Positions 19,011-27,043 of a stretch of 63,217 nucleotides of DNA are shown piece after piece. The notes below the pieces were generated by a model. The model worked only from the letters and a program-made list of their open reading frames with translations. It was not told the origin of the DNA and searched no databases. Position 1 is the stretch's first letter, and each line of letters opens with the position of its first letter. Source of the DNA: an uncultured Eggerthellaceae bacterium (GTDB taxonomy: Bacteria > Actinomycetota > Coriobacteriia > Coriobacteriales > Eggerthellaceae); the NCBI GenBank assembly GCA_947650915.1, contig CANSWY010000009.1, forward strand, positions 1-63,217. Direction: 5' to 3'. A program made the position numbers and the translations under genes.

Positions 19011-20438
19011 ATGGACATTCAAGAGATCATCGGTGCCATAGACGATTTCGTCTGGGGCGTCCCCATGCTGGTGCTCCTGCTGGGAGCGCACGTCTTCCTG
19101 ACGTTCCGCACCGGCTTCATCCAGCGCAAGCTGGGCCGCGGCATCAAGCTCTCCGTCACGAAGGACCCGAACGCTCCGGGCGATATCAGCCAGTTCGGCG
19201 CCCTCTGCACGGCGCTTTCGGCCACCATCGGCACGGGCAACATCGTGGGCGTGGGCACCGCCATCATGGCGGGCGGCCCGGGTGCCATCTTCTGGATGTG
19301 GATCACCGGCGTGTTCGGCATCGCCACGAAGTATTCCGAAACGTTCGCGGCCGTGAAGTACCGCGTGAAGGACCACAACGGCAACATGCTGGGCGGTGCC
19401 ATGTACGCGTGGCGGCGCGCGTTCACGCGCAAGGACGGCTCCATCCCGTGGTGGGCGCTCTTCGGCGCAGGCGCGTTCGCGCTCTTGGCGGCCATCGCTT
19501 CTTTCGGCATCGGGTCGGCCGTGCAGTCCCAGGCCATGACATCGGTCGTCACCACGAACATCCCGGGCATCCCAGAGTGGGGCGTGGGCGTCGCCATCGT
19601 GGTGCTGGTGGGTCTGGTCATCCTGGGCGGGGTGCAGGTCATCTCGCGGGTGTGTGAGAAGCTGGTGCCGTTCATGGCGGTGGCTTACACGCTGGGCTGC
19701 ATCGTGATCCTCTGCATCAACTGGGCTTACGTGTGGCCGGCGCTCTGTCTGATCCTGGAATGCGCGTTCACTCCGAAAGCGGCGTTCGGCGGCGCGCTGG
19801 GCTCAGGCATCATGATCGCCATGCAGTACGGCTGCGCGCGCGGCCTGTTCTCGAACGAATCCGGCTTGGGTTCCGCGCCCATCGTGGCGTCGGCGGCGTC
19901 CACGCGCAACCCGGCGCGCCAGGCGCTCGTCTCCATGACAGGCACGTTCTGGGACACCGTGGTGGTGTGCGCGCTGACGGGCCTGGTGCTGGTGTCCACC
20001 ATGCTGGGCAACGCCGATCTGAGCGCGCAGGTGACGGCCGGCAACATCACAGCTGGGGCGGAGCTCACGTCCGCCGCGTTCGCAGAGATCCCTTACATCG
20101 GCACCCCCATTCTGGTGGTGGGCATGATCCTGTTCGCCTACTCCACCATCCTGGGCTGGTCCTACTACGGCAACCGTTGCATCACGTATCTCTTCGGCAA
20201 GCACGCCATCCGCCCGTATCAGGTGGTGTACCTGATCGTGGCGTTCTTGGGCGCCGTGGGCATTGGCGACTTGGTCTGGTCCATCTCTGACATCACGAAT
20301 GCGCTCATGGCGGTGCCGAACATCATCGTGGTGCTGCTGCTCTCCGGCATGATCGCGCGCGAGACCAAGCACTATGTCTACGAAGGCAACCTGGACGAAG
20401 AGGACACGGACCCCATCCCCCAGATCGAATCCAAATAG
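19011..20438 (+). CDS. Alanine/glycine:cation symporter (AGCS/AlsT family)
   Basis: 475-aa integral membrane protein with about 10-11 hydrophobic segments. The AGCS signature is clear: GTGNIVGVGTAIMAGGPGA near residue 75, GAMYAWRRAF, and a second conserved block GLFSNESGLGSAPIV near residue 280. It imports alanine or glycine with Na+. The ATG at 19011 follows GAGAGG; the ATG at 18978 has none. Monocistronic between its own promoter and a repeat-filled gap. Confidence 0.94.
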   Translation: MDIQEIIGAIDDFVWGVPMLVLLLGAHVFLTFRTGFIQRKLGRGIKLSVTKDPNAPGDISQFGALCTALSATIGTGNIVGVGTAIMAGGPGAIFWMWITGVFGIATKYSETFAAVKYRVKDHNGNMLGGAMYAWRRAFTRKDGSIPWWALFGAGAFALLAAIASFGIGSAVQSQAMTSVVTTNIPGIPEWGVGVAIVVLVGLVILGGVQVISRVCEKLVPFMAVAYTLGCIVILCINWAYVWPALCLILECAFTPKAAFGGALGSGIMIAMQYGCARGLFSNESGLGSAPIVASAASTRNPARQALVSMTGTFWDTVVVCALTGLVLVSTMLGNADLSAQVTAGNITAGAELTSAAFAEIPYIGTPILVVGMILFAYSTILGWSYYGNRCITYLFGKHAIRPYQVVYLIVAFLGAVGIGDLVWSISDITNALMAVPNIIVVLLLSGMIARETKHYVYEGNLDEEDTDPIPQIESK

Positions 20439-20442
20439 CCGC

Positions 20443-20473
20443 AGGTCACAAAGGGACGGAGGATTCGTGACCT
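20443..20473. repeat. Family E palindromic repeat, copy 1
   Basis: 31 bp: outer AGGTCAC/GTGACCT arms around an AAGGGACGGAGGATT core. It follows the symporter stop and touches a family A hairpin at 20475. The second copy is at 21739, in the same orientation. Confidence 0.8.
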
Positions 20474-20474
20474 C

Positions 20475-20572
20475 CATGTGCAAAAGGGACGTCCCAAATT
20501 GCACATAGGAACTGTCTTTCAGTGCTCAATCTCTTTTCCTATGTGCAATTTGGAACGTCCCTTTTGCACATG
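20475..20572 (+). repeat. Family A hairpin (complete)
   Basis: 98 bp with near-perfect 35-bp arms and 28-nt loop; the only constant arm mismatch is the GGGACGTCCC/GGAACGTCCC position. The outermost pair is C-G rather than the usual G-C, a compensated change. Confidence 0.95.
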
Positions 20573-20685
20573 CCGAATGCACCGGGTTGTCACTTTTATC
20601 TCTGGCACACGGCCGACGGCACCCCTTCGGGACGCGCACCGGCCGTGCGCGTCCCGCGAAGACCGTGCGGGACGCAGTTTTGATT

Positions 20686-20807
20686 CGCGGGCTTCAACGC
20701 GCTGCGCGCGTAGCGCCCTTGACCGGGTGCAGCCGCATCCTGGATATCGTGCGCGCTTCGCGTGTGCCAGCTGGCCGCCCGTGGGGCGTCCAGCTGTCGC
20801 GGCCCTT
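20686..20807 (+). repeat. Family C repeat, copy 1 (two modules)
   Basis: Module a (20686-20721) is GCGGGCTTCAACGCGC followed by CGCGCGTAGCGCCCTTG. Module b (20766-20807) is GCCAGCTGGCCGCCC, then GGGCGTCCAGCTG, then GCGGCCCTT. Both recur in other family A-rich gaps. Confidence 0.75.
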
Positions 20808-20905
20808 GATGTGCGAAAGGGACGTCCCAAATCGCACATAGGATCAGTCTTTCTGTGCATATGGTCTTTTCCTATGTGCAATTTGGAACGTCCCTTTCGC
20901 ACATC
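20808..20905 (+). repeat. Family A hairpin with extended stem
   Basis: Complete hairpin with compensated GCGAAAGGG/CCCTTTCGC arms. The flanks also pair (GCGGCCCTT on the left, AAGGGCCGC on the right), so the inverted repeat extends to about 20799-20914 and fuses with family C module b. Confidence 0.9.
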
Positions 20906-21110
20906 AAGGGCCGCTGCATTCACTGGCGGGCTCTAGGGCGCGCTCGCGCCCATCGCCCTTGTTCCGGGCGGTGGCGTTGTCTTCGGCTGCTGCAGGGTTC
21001 GGCTTGTTGCGGGGGAGCGCCGCGTGCGCGGGAGGCCTCCGGCCCCCGCGCGGCAACGCGGCGGCGCTTCGCGCGGCCGGCAGCAAGAGGAATCCGGTTC
21101 CGTGCGATCT

Positions 21111-21222
21111 TCGCAGCAAAGGTTTCAGCCTTTGACCACCCAGATCCACGCATCTGTTCACCAATGCCCCGTAGCGAAGGCTTTAGCCTTCGTGTCTGTC
21201 GCAGGCTGAAGCCTCCGCTACG
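21111..21222. repeat. Family B palindromic repeat, copy 2 (double)
   Basis: A degenerate unit (CGCAGCAAAGGTTTCAGCC) about 40 bp before a full unit (CGTAGCGAAGGCTTTAGCC to GCTACGG). Confidence 0.75.
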
Positions 21223-21261
21223 GAAGGCCGCAAACGGAGGGAACGTCCCAAGGCTGTGGGG

Positions 21262-21720
21262 TCACCGCTCTTCATGCAAGAGCATGACAGCGTACCAGGG
21301 CAGGTATGCGATCCTTTTGGAGAGGCGCACGTTTTCTTTGCAGAGGACAATGGCTCTGTCCACCTCCCATTCGCGGACATCCATGATATTGGAGAGGGCT
21401 CTATGTGACTCGTAGCCGTTTCCTGGCTTCGTTTTTACTGGCAGCACGCCTTGCGGGGTGCTGAGCAGGAAGTCCACTTCGCCGTATTTCGCTTTGTCGA
21501 AATACCTGAGCTTGATGCCGTGCACGGTCAACTCTTGAGCGACCGCGTTCTCTAGGATGCTGCCCCAGTTCGCGCTCAGTTCCCCCCCCTGCAGGAATTC
21601 CAGCCGCACGGTTGATGACATTTGGGATGCGAGCAGGCCTATGTCGCAGAGGAACAGCTTGAACAGGTTCTGCGACGTGTTCCAAGCTATTTCGCATCCT
21701 CTTTGCGACGTGTTGCTCAT
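21262..21720 (-). pseudogene. C-terminal remnant of a DUF4143-type ATPase
   Basis: 152 codons matching only the C-terminal DUF4143 part of the AAA-ATPase/DUF4143 proteins (normally about 400 aa): NLFKLFLCDIGLLA, LENAVAQEL, YFDKAKYGEVDFLL, VLPVKTKPG. The Walker-containing N-terminal half is gone. The residues before NLFKLF (an NTSQ repeat) derive from copies of TGCGACGTGTT at about 21670, 21704 and 21768. A family E palindrome sits where upstream coding should be. It is a decayed gene interrupted next to repeats; expression is unlikely. Confidence 0.8.
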
Positions 21721-21738
21721 CTGCGCATTTCGCCATGG

Positions 21739-21769
21739 AGGTCACGAAGGGACGGAGGATTCGTGACCT
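21739..21769. repeat. Family E palindromic repeat, copy 2
   Basis: 31 bp, nearly identical to the copy at 20443 (one base differs) and in the same orientation. It lies between the DUF4143 remnant and the DUF1700 gene. The 11-base word TGCGACGTGTT occurs on both of its sides. Confidence 0.8.
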
Positions 21770-21784
21770 GCGACGTGTTTGCGC

Positions 21785-22678
21785 TCAGGCGAAGGGCATG
21801 TCGAACGGGATGAGGCCGGGCAGCTTGACTTGCGTACCGCCGATCAGGATCGTGCCGTTCTCGTTGAACGAGGTCAGGAACACGCGCCAGTCGAATCCGG
21901 AGAGCGCATATCCTGCCAGCGCGCTGGCGAGTCCGACCCCCAGCAGGATGAGGCAGATGGTGAAGAACGTGCTCCATTCCGGGCGGGGCTGCTGCGGGCT
22001 TGAGGCAGCCTCGGGCGGCCATGGCTGTTTTCTCATGGCGCAGGCCGCTTTCCTGTGACCGCGCACGAACAGCTTCGTCAGCTTCAGCGCACCGCGCAGG
22101 ATCCATGCGCCGGCTCCGAATGCGAACAAGCTGTAACCCGCGTTCACCAGCGCGTAAGGGACGTTGCCCAGCTGCAATCCCCATAGGATGAAGACGCAGT
22201 TCAGCGGAGCGGCCAGCACCATCGCGCCGCCCGTGATCCATACGCAGCCGATGAGCACCCAAACGCACAGATACAAAGACAGGATGACCGCGAAGACGCC
22301 CGCGGCCACGCCGATGGCAGCCGCCAGCAGGGGCAGCCAGATGACGGAACTCAAGATGACCCCCACCCACTCAAGGGGCGTCAGCTGCCCGCGCTTGAGG
22401 CGCGCCCAGAACGATGGCCGTGCAGCAGCAGATTCCGTGGCCGCCTCAGCAACAGATCCAGGCTGGGGCTCTGGGGCGGATTCGGCCCGATTCGAGAGGA
22501 TGGCGCACGCCGCCTCTGCCGGCGATGCCAGGGACGCCACGGCCTCTTCTTCGGTGAAGCCGTCATCCATGCGATCAGCGATGGATTCGCGATAGAACGT
22601 GAGCGCCTCCTCGCGCTCTTGCTCAGGCAAGGAATACAGCAGCCGCGTGAGCTCTGCGATGTATTCTTCAGCAGTCAT
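21785..22678 (-). CDS. DUF1700-type membrane protein
   Basis: 297 aa. The N-terminal 65 residues are the DUF1700 helical domain (LTRLLYSLPEQEREEALTFY, then DDGFTEEEAVASL). Several hydrophobic segments follow between about residues 110 and 265. Such proteins regularly pair with PadR regulators and are probably membrane stress or envelope factors; molecular function is unknown. Its start overlaps the PadR gene stop by 4 nt (ATGA), so the two are co-translated. Confidence 0.88.
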   Translation of the reverse strand: MTAEEYIAELTRLLYSLPEQEREEALTFYRESIADRMDDGFTEEEAVASLASPAEAACAILSNRAESAPEPQPGSVAEAATESAAARPSFWARLKRGQLTPLEWVGVILSSVIWLPLLAAAIGVAAGVFAVILSLYLCVWVLIGCVWITGGAMVLAAPLNCVFILWGLQLGNVPYALVNAGYSLFAFGAGAWILRGALKLTKLFVRGHRKAACAMRKQPWPPEAASSPQQPRPEWSTFFTICLILLGVGLASALAGYALSGFDWRVFLTSFNENGTILIGGTQVKLPGLIPFDMPFA

Positions 22679-23040
22679 GGTCGTGCTCCGCTCTTGGTCG
22701 AAGGATCAGCGCCGTTGGAAGATGCCGCCTCATCGATGGACCGTTCCACGAAGCGGAAGATGTCCACCACCTCTTGCTTGTCAGCCATGAAGGCGGCCAG
22801 CTCCGCGTGCCCCTGATCGGTCAGGGAGTAATACTTTCGCAGCCGGCCGTTGCTCTCCGCTTTGCGCACTTGGATGAGCCGCTTCGCCTCCAGGCGCTTG
22901 AGCAGCGGATAGAAGGTGGATTCGCTGATCTCCAGCATCTTCGGGAGATCTTTGATGATCTGATAGCCATAGGATTCCTTGCTGGCCATGGTGGCCAGCA
23001 CGCATGCATCCAAGAATCCCCGTTTCATCTGCGCATCCAT
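22675..23040 (-). CDS. PadR-family transcriptional regulator
   Basis: 121 aa: a PadR winged helix (KRGFLDACVLATMASKESYG, TFYPLLKRLEAKRLIQVRK, GRLRKYYSLTDQG) and a short C-terminal helix for dimerisation. Three candidate ATGs lie at 23043, 23040 and 23028; GGGAGG is too close for the first, so 23040 was taken, with 23028 possible. A near-perfect palindrome lies 16 nt upstream, consistent with autorepression of this padR-DUF1700 operon. Confidence 0.9.
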   Translation of the reverse strand: MDAQMKRGFLDACVLATMASKESYGYQIIKDLPKMLEISESTFYPLLKRLEAKRLIQVRKAESNGRLRKYYSLTDQGHAELAAFMADKQEVVDIFRFVERSIDEAASSNGADPSTKSGARP

Positions 23041-23055
23041 CATGCCTCCCGTTGC

Positions 23056-23082
23056 AGCATACTATATGACGCATAGTATGCT
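23056..23082. promoter_or_regulatory. Candidate PadR operator overlapping the padR promoter
   Basis: AGCATACTAT, 7-nt spacer, ATAGTATGCT: a perfect 10-bp inverted repeat of the TACTAT/ATAGTA kind bound by PadR-type repressors. It contains -10-like sequences for the minus-strand operon. Confidence 0.7.
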
Positions 23083-23126
23083 GTCAATCGCTGCCATAGA
23101 GGAAGGGGCTGCGTCGCAAGATGGAG

Positions 23127-23360
23127 GATGTGCGAAAGGGACGTCCCAAATTGCACCTGAGAGGTTGCCTGATGTGCGAAAGAGACGTCCCAAATTGCAC
23201 CTGAGAGGTTGCCTGATGTGCGAAAGGGACGTCCCAAATTGCACATAGGAAGAGCCTTTCAGTGCTCAATCTCTTTTCCTATGTGCGATTTGGAACGTCC
23301 CTTTCGCACATCCCGGAACGTTGACGCCATGTGCAATTTGGAACGTCCCTTTTGCACATC
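23127..23360 (+). repeat. Family A repeat array (two left units, hairpin, right unit)
   Basis: Two exact 44-bp left half-units (23127, 23171), a hairpin (23215-23312) with compensated GCGAAAGGG/CCCTTTCGC arms, and a right unit with the CCGGAACGTTGAC linker (23313-23360). This is the clearest example of the composite layout. It fills the gap between padR and the flavoprotein gene. Confidence 0.95.
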
Positions 23361-23383
23361 AGGGCAGTGGGTGCTGCCTTCGA

Positions 23384-23389
23384 TATAAT
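23384..23389 (+). promoter_or_regulatory. -10 box of the flavoprotein gene (leaderless)
   Basis: Consensus TATAAT, exactly 7 nt before the ATG at 23397; no Shine-Dalgarno. Confidence 0.65.
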
Positions 23390-23396
23390 CCTGGGC

Positions 23397-24659
23397 ATGG
23401 AAGACATCGTGGTCATAGGTGGGGGCGCGTCCGGGCTGGCTTGCGCGCTGGCGGCGTGCGAACAGGCCCTCCGTGCGGGCCGCACGCCTCCGCGCATCCT
23501 CATCCTTGAGGCCACGGACAAGATCGGCCGTCCCATCCTGCGCTCCGGCAACGGGCGCTGCAACTTCACCAACGCGCGCATCGCGCCGGAGGCTTACAAC
23601 CACCCGGTCCACGCCGAACGCGTCTTCACGGCGCTTGAGGAAGCGGCGCGGGCGGCCGGACTCCCAGAAGAGACCCCCAATCCGGTTGCGTCGTTCTTCG
23701 GCCGCTTCGGCCTGGTCTGGCGCGAAGAGTCTGAAGGACGCCTCTATCCGCTGGCGAACAAGGCCAGCGTGGTGCTGGACATCCTGCGCGCGGCGCTCTG
23801 CCGTTTCGGCGTGCGCATCCGTCTGGATGCTGCGGCTACGAAGGTGGCGCTGCCGCGTACGCCCGAAAGCCCGTTCACGGTGCATCTCCAAGACGGCGAA
23901 CTGGTGCGTGCGCGCCGCGTCGTCATCGCGGCAGGCGGCACCAGCAACGCAGGCGGCGCGTTCGGCTTGGAAGACGTCCTGCCCTGCCAGGAACCGCATC
24001 CGGTGCTGGGGCCGCTGGCCACGGAAGGACGCATCACCAAGCCGCTGGACAACATCCGTGTCCGGTGCACGGCGCGCCTCGCGCGCAACGGCGAAGAGCT
24101 GGCGCGGGAGCGCGGCGAGGTGCAGTTCCGCACCTACGGCGTCTCCGGCATCGCGGTGTTCAATCTGTCCCGTGCGGCAGTGCCAGGGGATGTGCTGCAG
24201 CTGGATCTGGCACCTGACTTGCCTGCGGGAGCCATGGAACAACGCCGTGTGCAGCTGGCGGGAGCGCTGGGTGCAGCTCTCACCAATGCGGAGCTGCTGC
24301 AAGGCGTCCTGTTGCCGCGCGTGGTCGAGGCGCTGTTGAAGGCAGCGCAGCTGGATGGCGCGCAGGCCGCAACGGCGCAGACGGCGGCGCAACTGGAGCG
24401 TCAGCTTCACGGGTTCGCGCTCACGGTGCGGGGCATCGGGGATGCGGATCTGTGCCAGGTGATGCGCGGCGGTTTCGCGCTGGAGGCGTTCAATGCGCGC
24501 ACGCTTGAGGCGGAATGCGCGCCCGGCCTGCACGTGACGGGCGAGGCGCTGGACATGGACGCGGCTTGCGGCGGCTTCAATCTGCACTGGGCGTTCGCCA
24601 CCGGCATGTTGGCCGGCTGGCATGCCGAACGGGCGCTCGCCGGGCAGGCGTCGTGCTGA
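23397..24659 (+). CDS. NAD(P)/FAD-dependent oxidoreductase, HI0933/BaiN-like
   Basis: 420-aa flavoprotein. The N-terminal Rossmann motif is VVIGGGASGLACALAA (residues 5-20), with an acidic end of strand 2 (LILEAT) and the family's RSGNGRCNFTNA block near residue 47. The C-terminal GGF motif (DMDAACGGFNLHWAFATG) binds the flavin. The family contains YhiN/HI0933 and the bile-acid enzyme BaiN, but most members have no assigned substrate. The gene starts 7 nt after a consensus -10, hence leaderless. It overlaps the next flavoprotein gene by 7 nt. Confidence 0.9.
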   Translation: MEDIVVIGGGASGLACALAACEQALRAGRTPPRILILEATDKIGRPILRSGNGRCNFTNARIAPEAYNHPVHAERVFTALEEAARAAGLPEETPNPVASFFGRFGLVWREESEGRLYPLANKASVVLDILRAALCRFGVRIRLDAAATKVALPRTPESPFTVHLQDGELVRARRVVIAAGGTSNAGGAFGLEDVLPCQEPHPVLGPLATEGRITKPLDNIRVRCTARLARNGEELARERGEVQFRTYGVSGIAVFNLSRAAVPGDVLQLDLAPDLPAGAMEQRRVQLAGALGAALTNAELLQGVLLPRVVEALLKAAQLDGAQAATAQTAAQLERQLHGFALTVRGIGDADLCQVMRGGFALEAFNARTLEAECAPGLHVTGEALDMDAACGGFNLHWAFATGMLAGWHAERALAGQASC

Positions 24660-26980
24660 TCCAGGCGAACAACGTATCTCTTTCGCTGGACGCGCTCTTG
24701 CCGGACCAGCGGGACCTCCTGGCGAGCGAAGCGGCTGCGGCGGTGGGCGTCAAGCCCGTGCGCATCAAAGGCGCGCGCATCGTTCGTAAGGCGGTGGACG
24801 CGCGCAAGAAGACGCACGTGCATTTCGTGGTGAACCTTGTGCTGGACATCGAAGGCTGCGCGGTACCTGATCAGCTGCGCCCCAAGAAGGGCGTGCAGGT
24901 GCAGGTGCCGAACGCGCCCGTGCCGGTGACGTTCCCGGATCTTGCGGAGTTGGCGAACGCGCCGGGGACGCTGCGCCCAGTGGTGGTGGGCGCTGGCCCG
25001 GCCGGGCTCTTCTGCGCGCTGGCGCTGGCGCGCGCGGGGCTCAAGCCGCTGCTGGTGGAGCGCGGGCGGCCGGTTGATGAACGCTTGCGTGACGTGCAGG
25101 CGTTCGCGGACGGCGGTCCGCTCGACGAACAGTCCAACATCCAGTTCGGCGAAGGCGGCGCGGGCACCTTCTCGGACGGCAAGCTGACCACGGGCACGAA
25201 AAGCCCCTTCGCGCGCTTCGTGCTGGAGGAGTTCGCGGCCTGCGGCGCGCCCGAGGACATCCTGATAGATGCGAAGCCCCACATCGGCACGGATTTCCTG
25301 CCGGATGTGGTGCGCACCCTGCGCCAGCGCATCATCGAAGCCGGCGGAGACGTGCGTTTCAACACCCAGCTCACATCCCTCGATCCCCGTCCCACGTCCC
25401 CTGATCTCCGCCCGTCGCAAGCCGAACAGGCCTCGCCCCGTGACCTTCGTAGCAAAGGCTTTAGCCTTTGTCCGTCGCAGGCTGAAGCCTGCGCTGCGGA
25501 TGGCCCCCCGCCGGCTGAGGCCTGCGCTGCGGAGGGCGTAACCGTCACTCTTCGCAACCTTGAGACCGGCGCGGAAGAGGCCATCGAAACCAATGCCCTC
25601 GTGCTGGCCTGTGGCCACTCCGCGCGGGACACCTACCAGATGCTCCTGGATGCGGGCGTGGCCATGGAACGCAAGCCCTTCGCCATGGGCGTGCGCATCG
25701 AACACGCGCAAGCCGCCATCGACCGTGTGCAATACGGCGCCGCCGCAGGCCACCCGGCGCTCCCGCCGGCTGACTACAAGCTGGCCGTGCACAACGCGAA
25801 CGGCCGCGGCGTGTACACCTTCTGCATGTGCCCGGGCGGGGAGGTGGTGGCTGCTGCCAGCGAGGCGGGCGGCGTCTGCACGAACGGCATGAGCAACCAC
25901 GCGCGCAGCGGGTGCAACGCGAACGCGGCGCTGCTGGTGGAGGTGCGCCCGGATGACCTGCCGCAGGCTGAAGGCGTGCTGGCCGGCATGCGCTTGCAGC
26001 GGCAGCTGGAACGCGCAGCTTACCAGGCAGGCGGCGGCACCTACGCCGCCCCCGCACAGACCGTCGCCAGCTTCATGAACACAGGGGACGGTTCTCTGTG
26101 TTCACCGCGTCCCACCTACCCACGCGGCGTGCGCGAAGCCGACTTGCATGACATCTTTCCCGCCTTCATGACGGACGCGCTCACGGAAGCGCTTCCGAAC
26201 CTTGGCCGCAAGCTCAAGGGCTTCGATGCGCCCGACGCCCTCATGACGGCGGTGGAAGCGCGCAGCTCAAGCCCTGTGCGTCTCATGCGCCACAAGCGCA
26301 CCCTCCAGTCCATCACGCATCCGGGAGTCTATCCGGCAGGCGAAGGCGGGGGACACGCGGGCGGCATCATGAGCGCCGCCTGTGATGGGTTGCGCGTGGC
26401 CAGCGCCATCATGGAGGATGCGCAGCTGCGCGCAGCGGCAGCTGCGCTTGAACAGGGCCGCGCGGCTGTCTTTCCTACGGACACGGTGGCGGGCATCGGC
26501 GTGTCCGTTATGGCGGCGCCCGGCCCGCAAGAGCTGGCGCGCATCAAGGGGCGGGAGGCTGACAAGCCCGTCGCCTGGCTGGTAGCAACGCCGGATGCGC
26601 TGGACGTCTATGGGAAGGACGTGTCCGCCTCTGCCCGCGAACTGGCGGCCGAAGGCTGGCCGGGGGCGCTCACGCTGGTGGTGCGTGCGAACGAGAACGT
26701 GCCCGAAGCGTTCCAAAGCGCGCAGGGCACCATCGGCCTCCGCATGCCTGCGTCGCGCGTGGCTTGCCGCTTGATCGAAGAAGCGGGCGCGCCTTTGGCG
26801 GTCACGTCCGCGAACCTGGCAGGAGAGGCGGCCCCGCTCGGTTTGGATGCGATCTCCGCCACGTTCGCCGAACGCGCTGAAGCGGCGGGCGCGGCTTTCG
26901 TGCGCATCCGCGAACGGGCCACCGGCACCGCCTCCCGCGTGGTGGATTGCACCGGCTCCGAACCCGTCACCCTCCGCTGA
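24653..26980 (+). CDS. Fusion: FAD-dependent dehydrogenase with C-terminal TsaC/Sua5 threonylcarbamoyl-AMP synthase
   Basis: 775 aa from a GTG overlapping the previous stop. Residues 1-590 are an FAD-dependent dehydrogenase of the uncharacterised NAD(P)/FAD family: VVVGAGPAGLFCALA near residue 110, FGEGGAGTFSDGKL, GEGGGHAGGIMSAA. Residues 595-775 are a complete YrdC/Sua5 domain (AVFPTDTVAGIG, KPVAWLV, WPGALTLVV, LAVTSANLAGE), which makes threonylcarbamoyl-AMP for t6A37 of tRNA. The two parts join without a break. TsaC sits next to rpiB and glyA as in many Gram-positives, so the flavoprotein part is the newcomer. Two repeats are inserted in frame: family B at about residues 266-283 (with flanking low-complexity sequence 243-297) and family D at about 476-484. 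It could be cleaved or initiated internally; nothing shows that. Confidence 0.9.
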   Translation: MLIQANNVSLSLDALLPDQRDLLASEAAAAVGVKPVRIKGARIVRKAVDARKKTHVHFVVNLVLDIEGCAVPDQLRPKKGVQVQVPNAPVPVTFPDLAELANAPGTLRPVVVGAGPAGLFCALALARAGLKPLLVERGRPVDERLRDVQAFADGGPLDEQSNIQFGEGGAGTFSDGKLTTGTKSPFARFVLEEFAACGAPEDILIDAKPHIGTDFLPDVVRTLRQRIIEAGGDVRFNTQLTSLDPRPTSPDLRPSQAEQASPRDLRSKGFSLCPSQAEACAADGPPPAEACAAEGVTVTLRNLETGAEEAIETNALVLACGHSARDTYQMLLDAGVAMERKPFAMGVRIEHAQAAIDRVQYGAAAGHPALPPADYKLAVHNANGRGVYTFCMCPGGEVVAAASEAGGVCTNGMSNHARSGCNANAALLVEVRPDDLPQAEGVLAGMRLQRQLERAAYQAGGGTYAAPAQTVASFMNTGDGSLCSPRPTYPRGVREADLHDIFPAFMTDALTEALPNLGRKLKGFDAPDALMTAVEARSSSPVRLMRHKRTLQSITHPGVYPAGEGGGHAGGIMSAACDGLRVASAIMEDAQLRAAAAALEQGRAAVFPTDTVAGIGVSVMAAPGPQELARIKGREADKPVAWLVATPDALDVYGKDVSASARELAAEGWPGALTLVVRANENVPEAFQSAQGTIGLRMPASRVACRLIEEAGAPLAVTSANLAGEAAPLGLDAISATFAERAEAAGAAFVRIRERATGTASRVVDCTGSEPVTLR
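25448..25533. repeat. Family B repeat inside a coding sequence
   Basis: A full unit (25448-25499) plus a half-unit (25510-25533) lie in frame within the flavoprotein-TsaC gene and encode a stretch such as RSKGFSLCPSQAEACAA. The frame stays open through them. Confidence 0.85.
26078..26102. repeat. Family D repeat inside a coding sequence
   Basis: 25-bp palindrome: AACACAG, GGGACGGTT core, CTGTGTT. It encodes NTGDGSLC in frame in the flavoprotein part. It matches the copy at 28040-28064 exactly, in the opposite orientation. Confidence 0.9.
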
Positions 26981-27043
26981 GCGCGCGCCGCTTTTTCAGG
27001 GTGTGCAGAAGGGACGTCCCAAATTGCACCTGCGAGGTTGCCA

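Larger units (their letters stand above)
20439..21261. repeat. 823-bp gene-free region made of repeats
   Basis: Contains family E copy 1 (20443), family A hairpins (20475-20572 and 20808-20905), family C pieces (20686-20721, 20766-20807), a degenerate family C-like stretch (20930-20970) and family B units (21111-21222). No credible coding sequence is seen; open frames here are repeat translations. Confidence 0.85.

Noticed and set aside
23127-23360. CRISPR-like array from 44-bp periodic units
   Set aside because: Units are contiguous with no variable spacers, only one or two per locus, and no cas genes are near.
23259-24623. 454-aa minus-strand frame opposite the BaiN-like gene
   Set aside because: Histidine/arginine-rich shadow without motifs; the flavoprotein on the + strand has a clear Rossmann motif and promoter.
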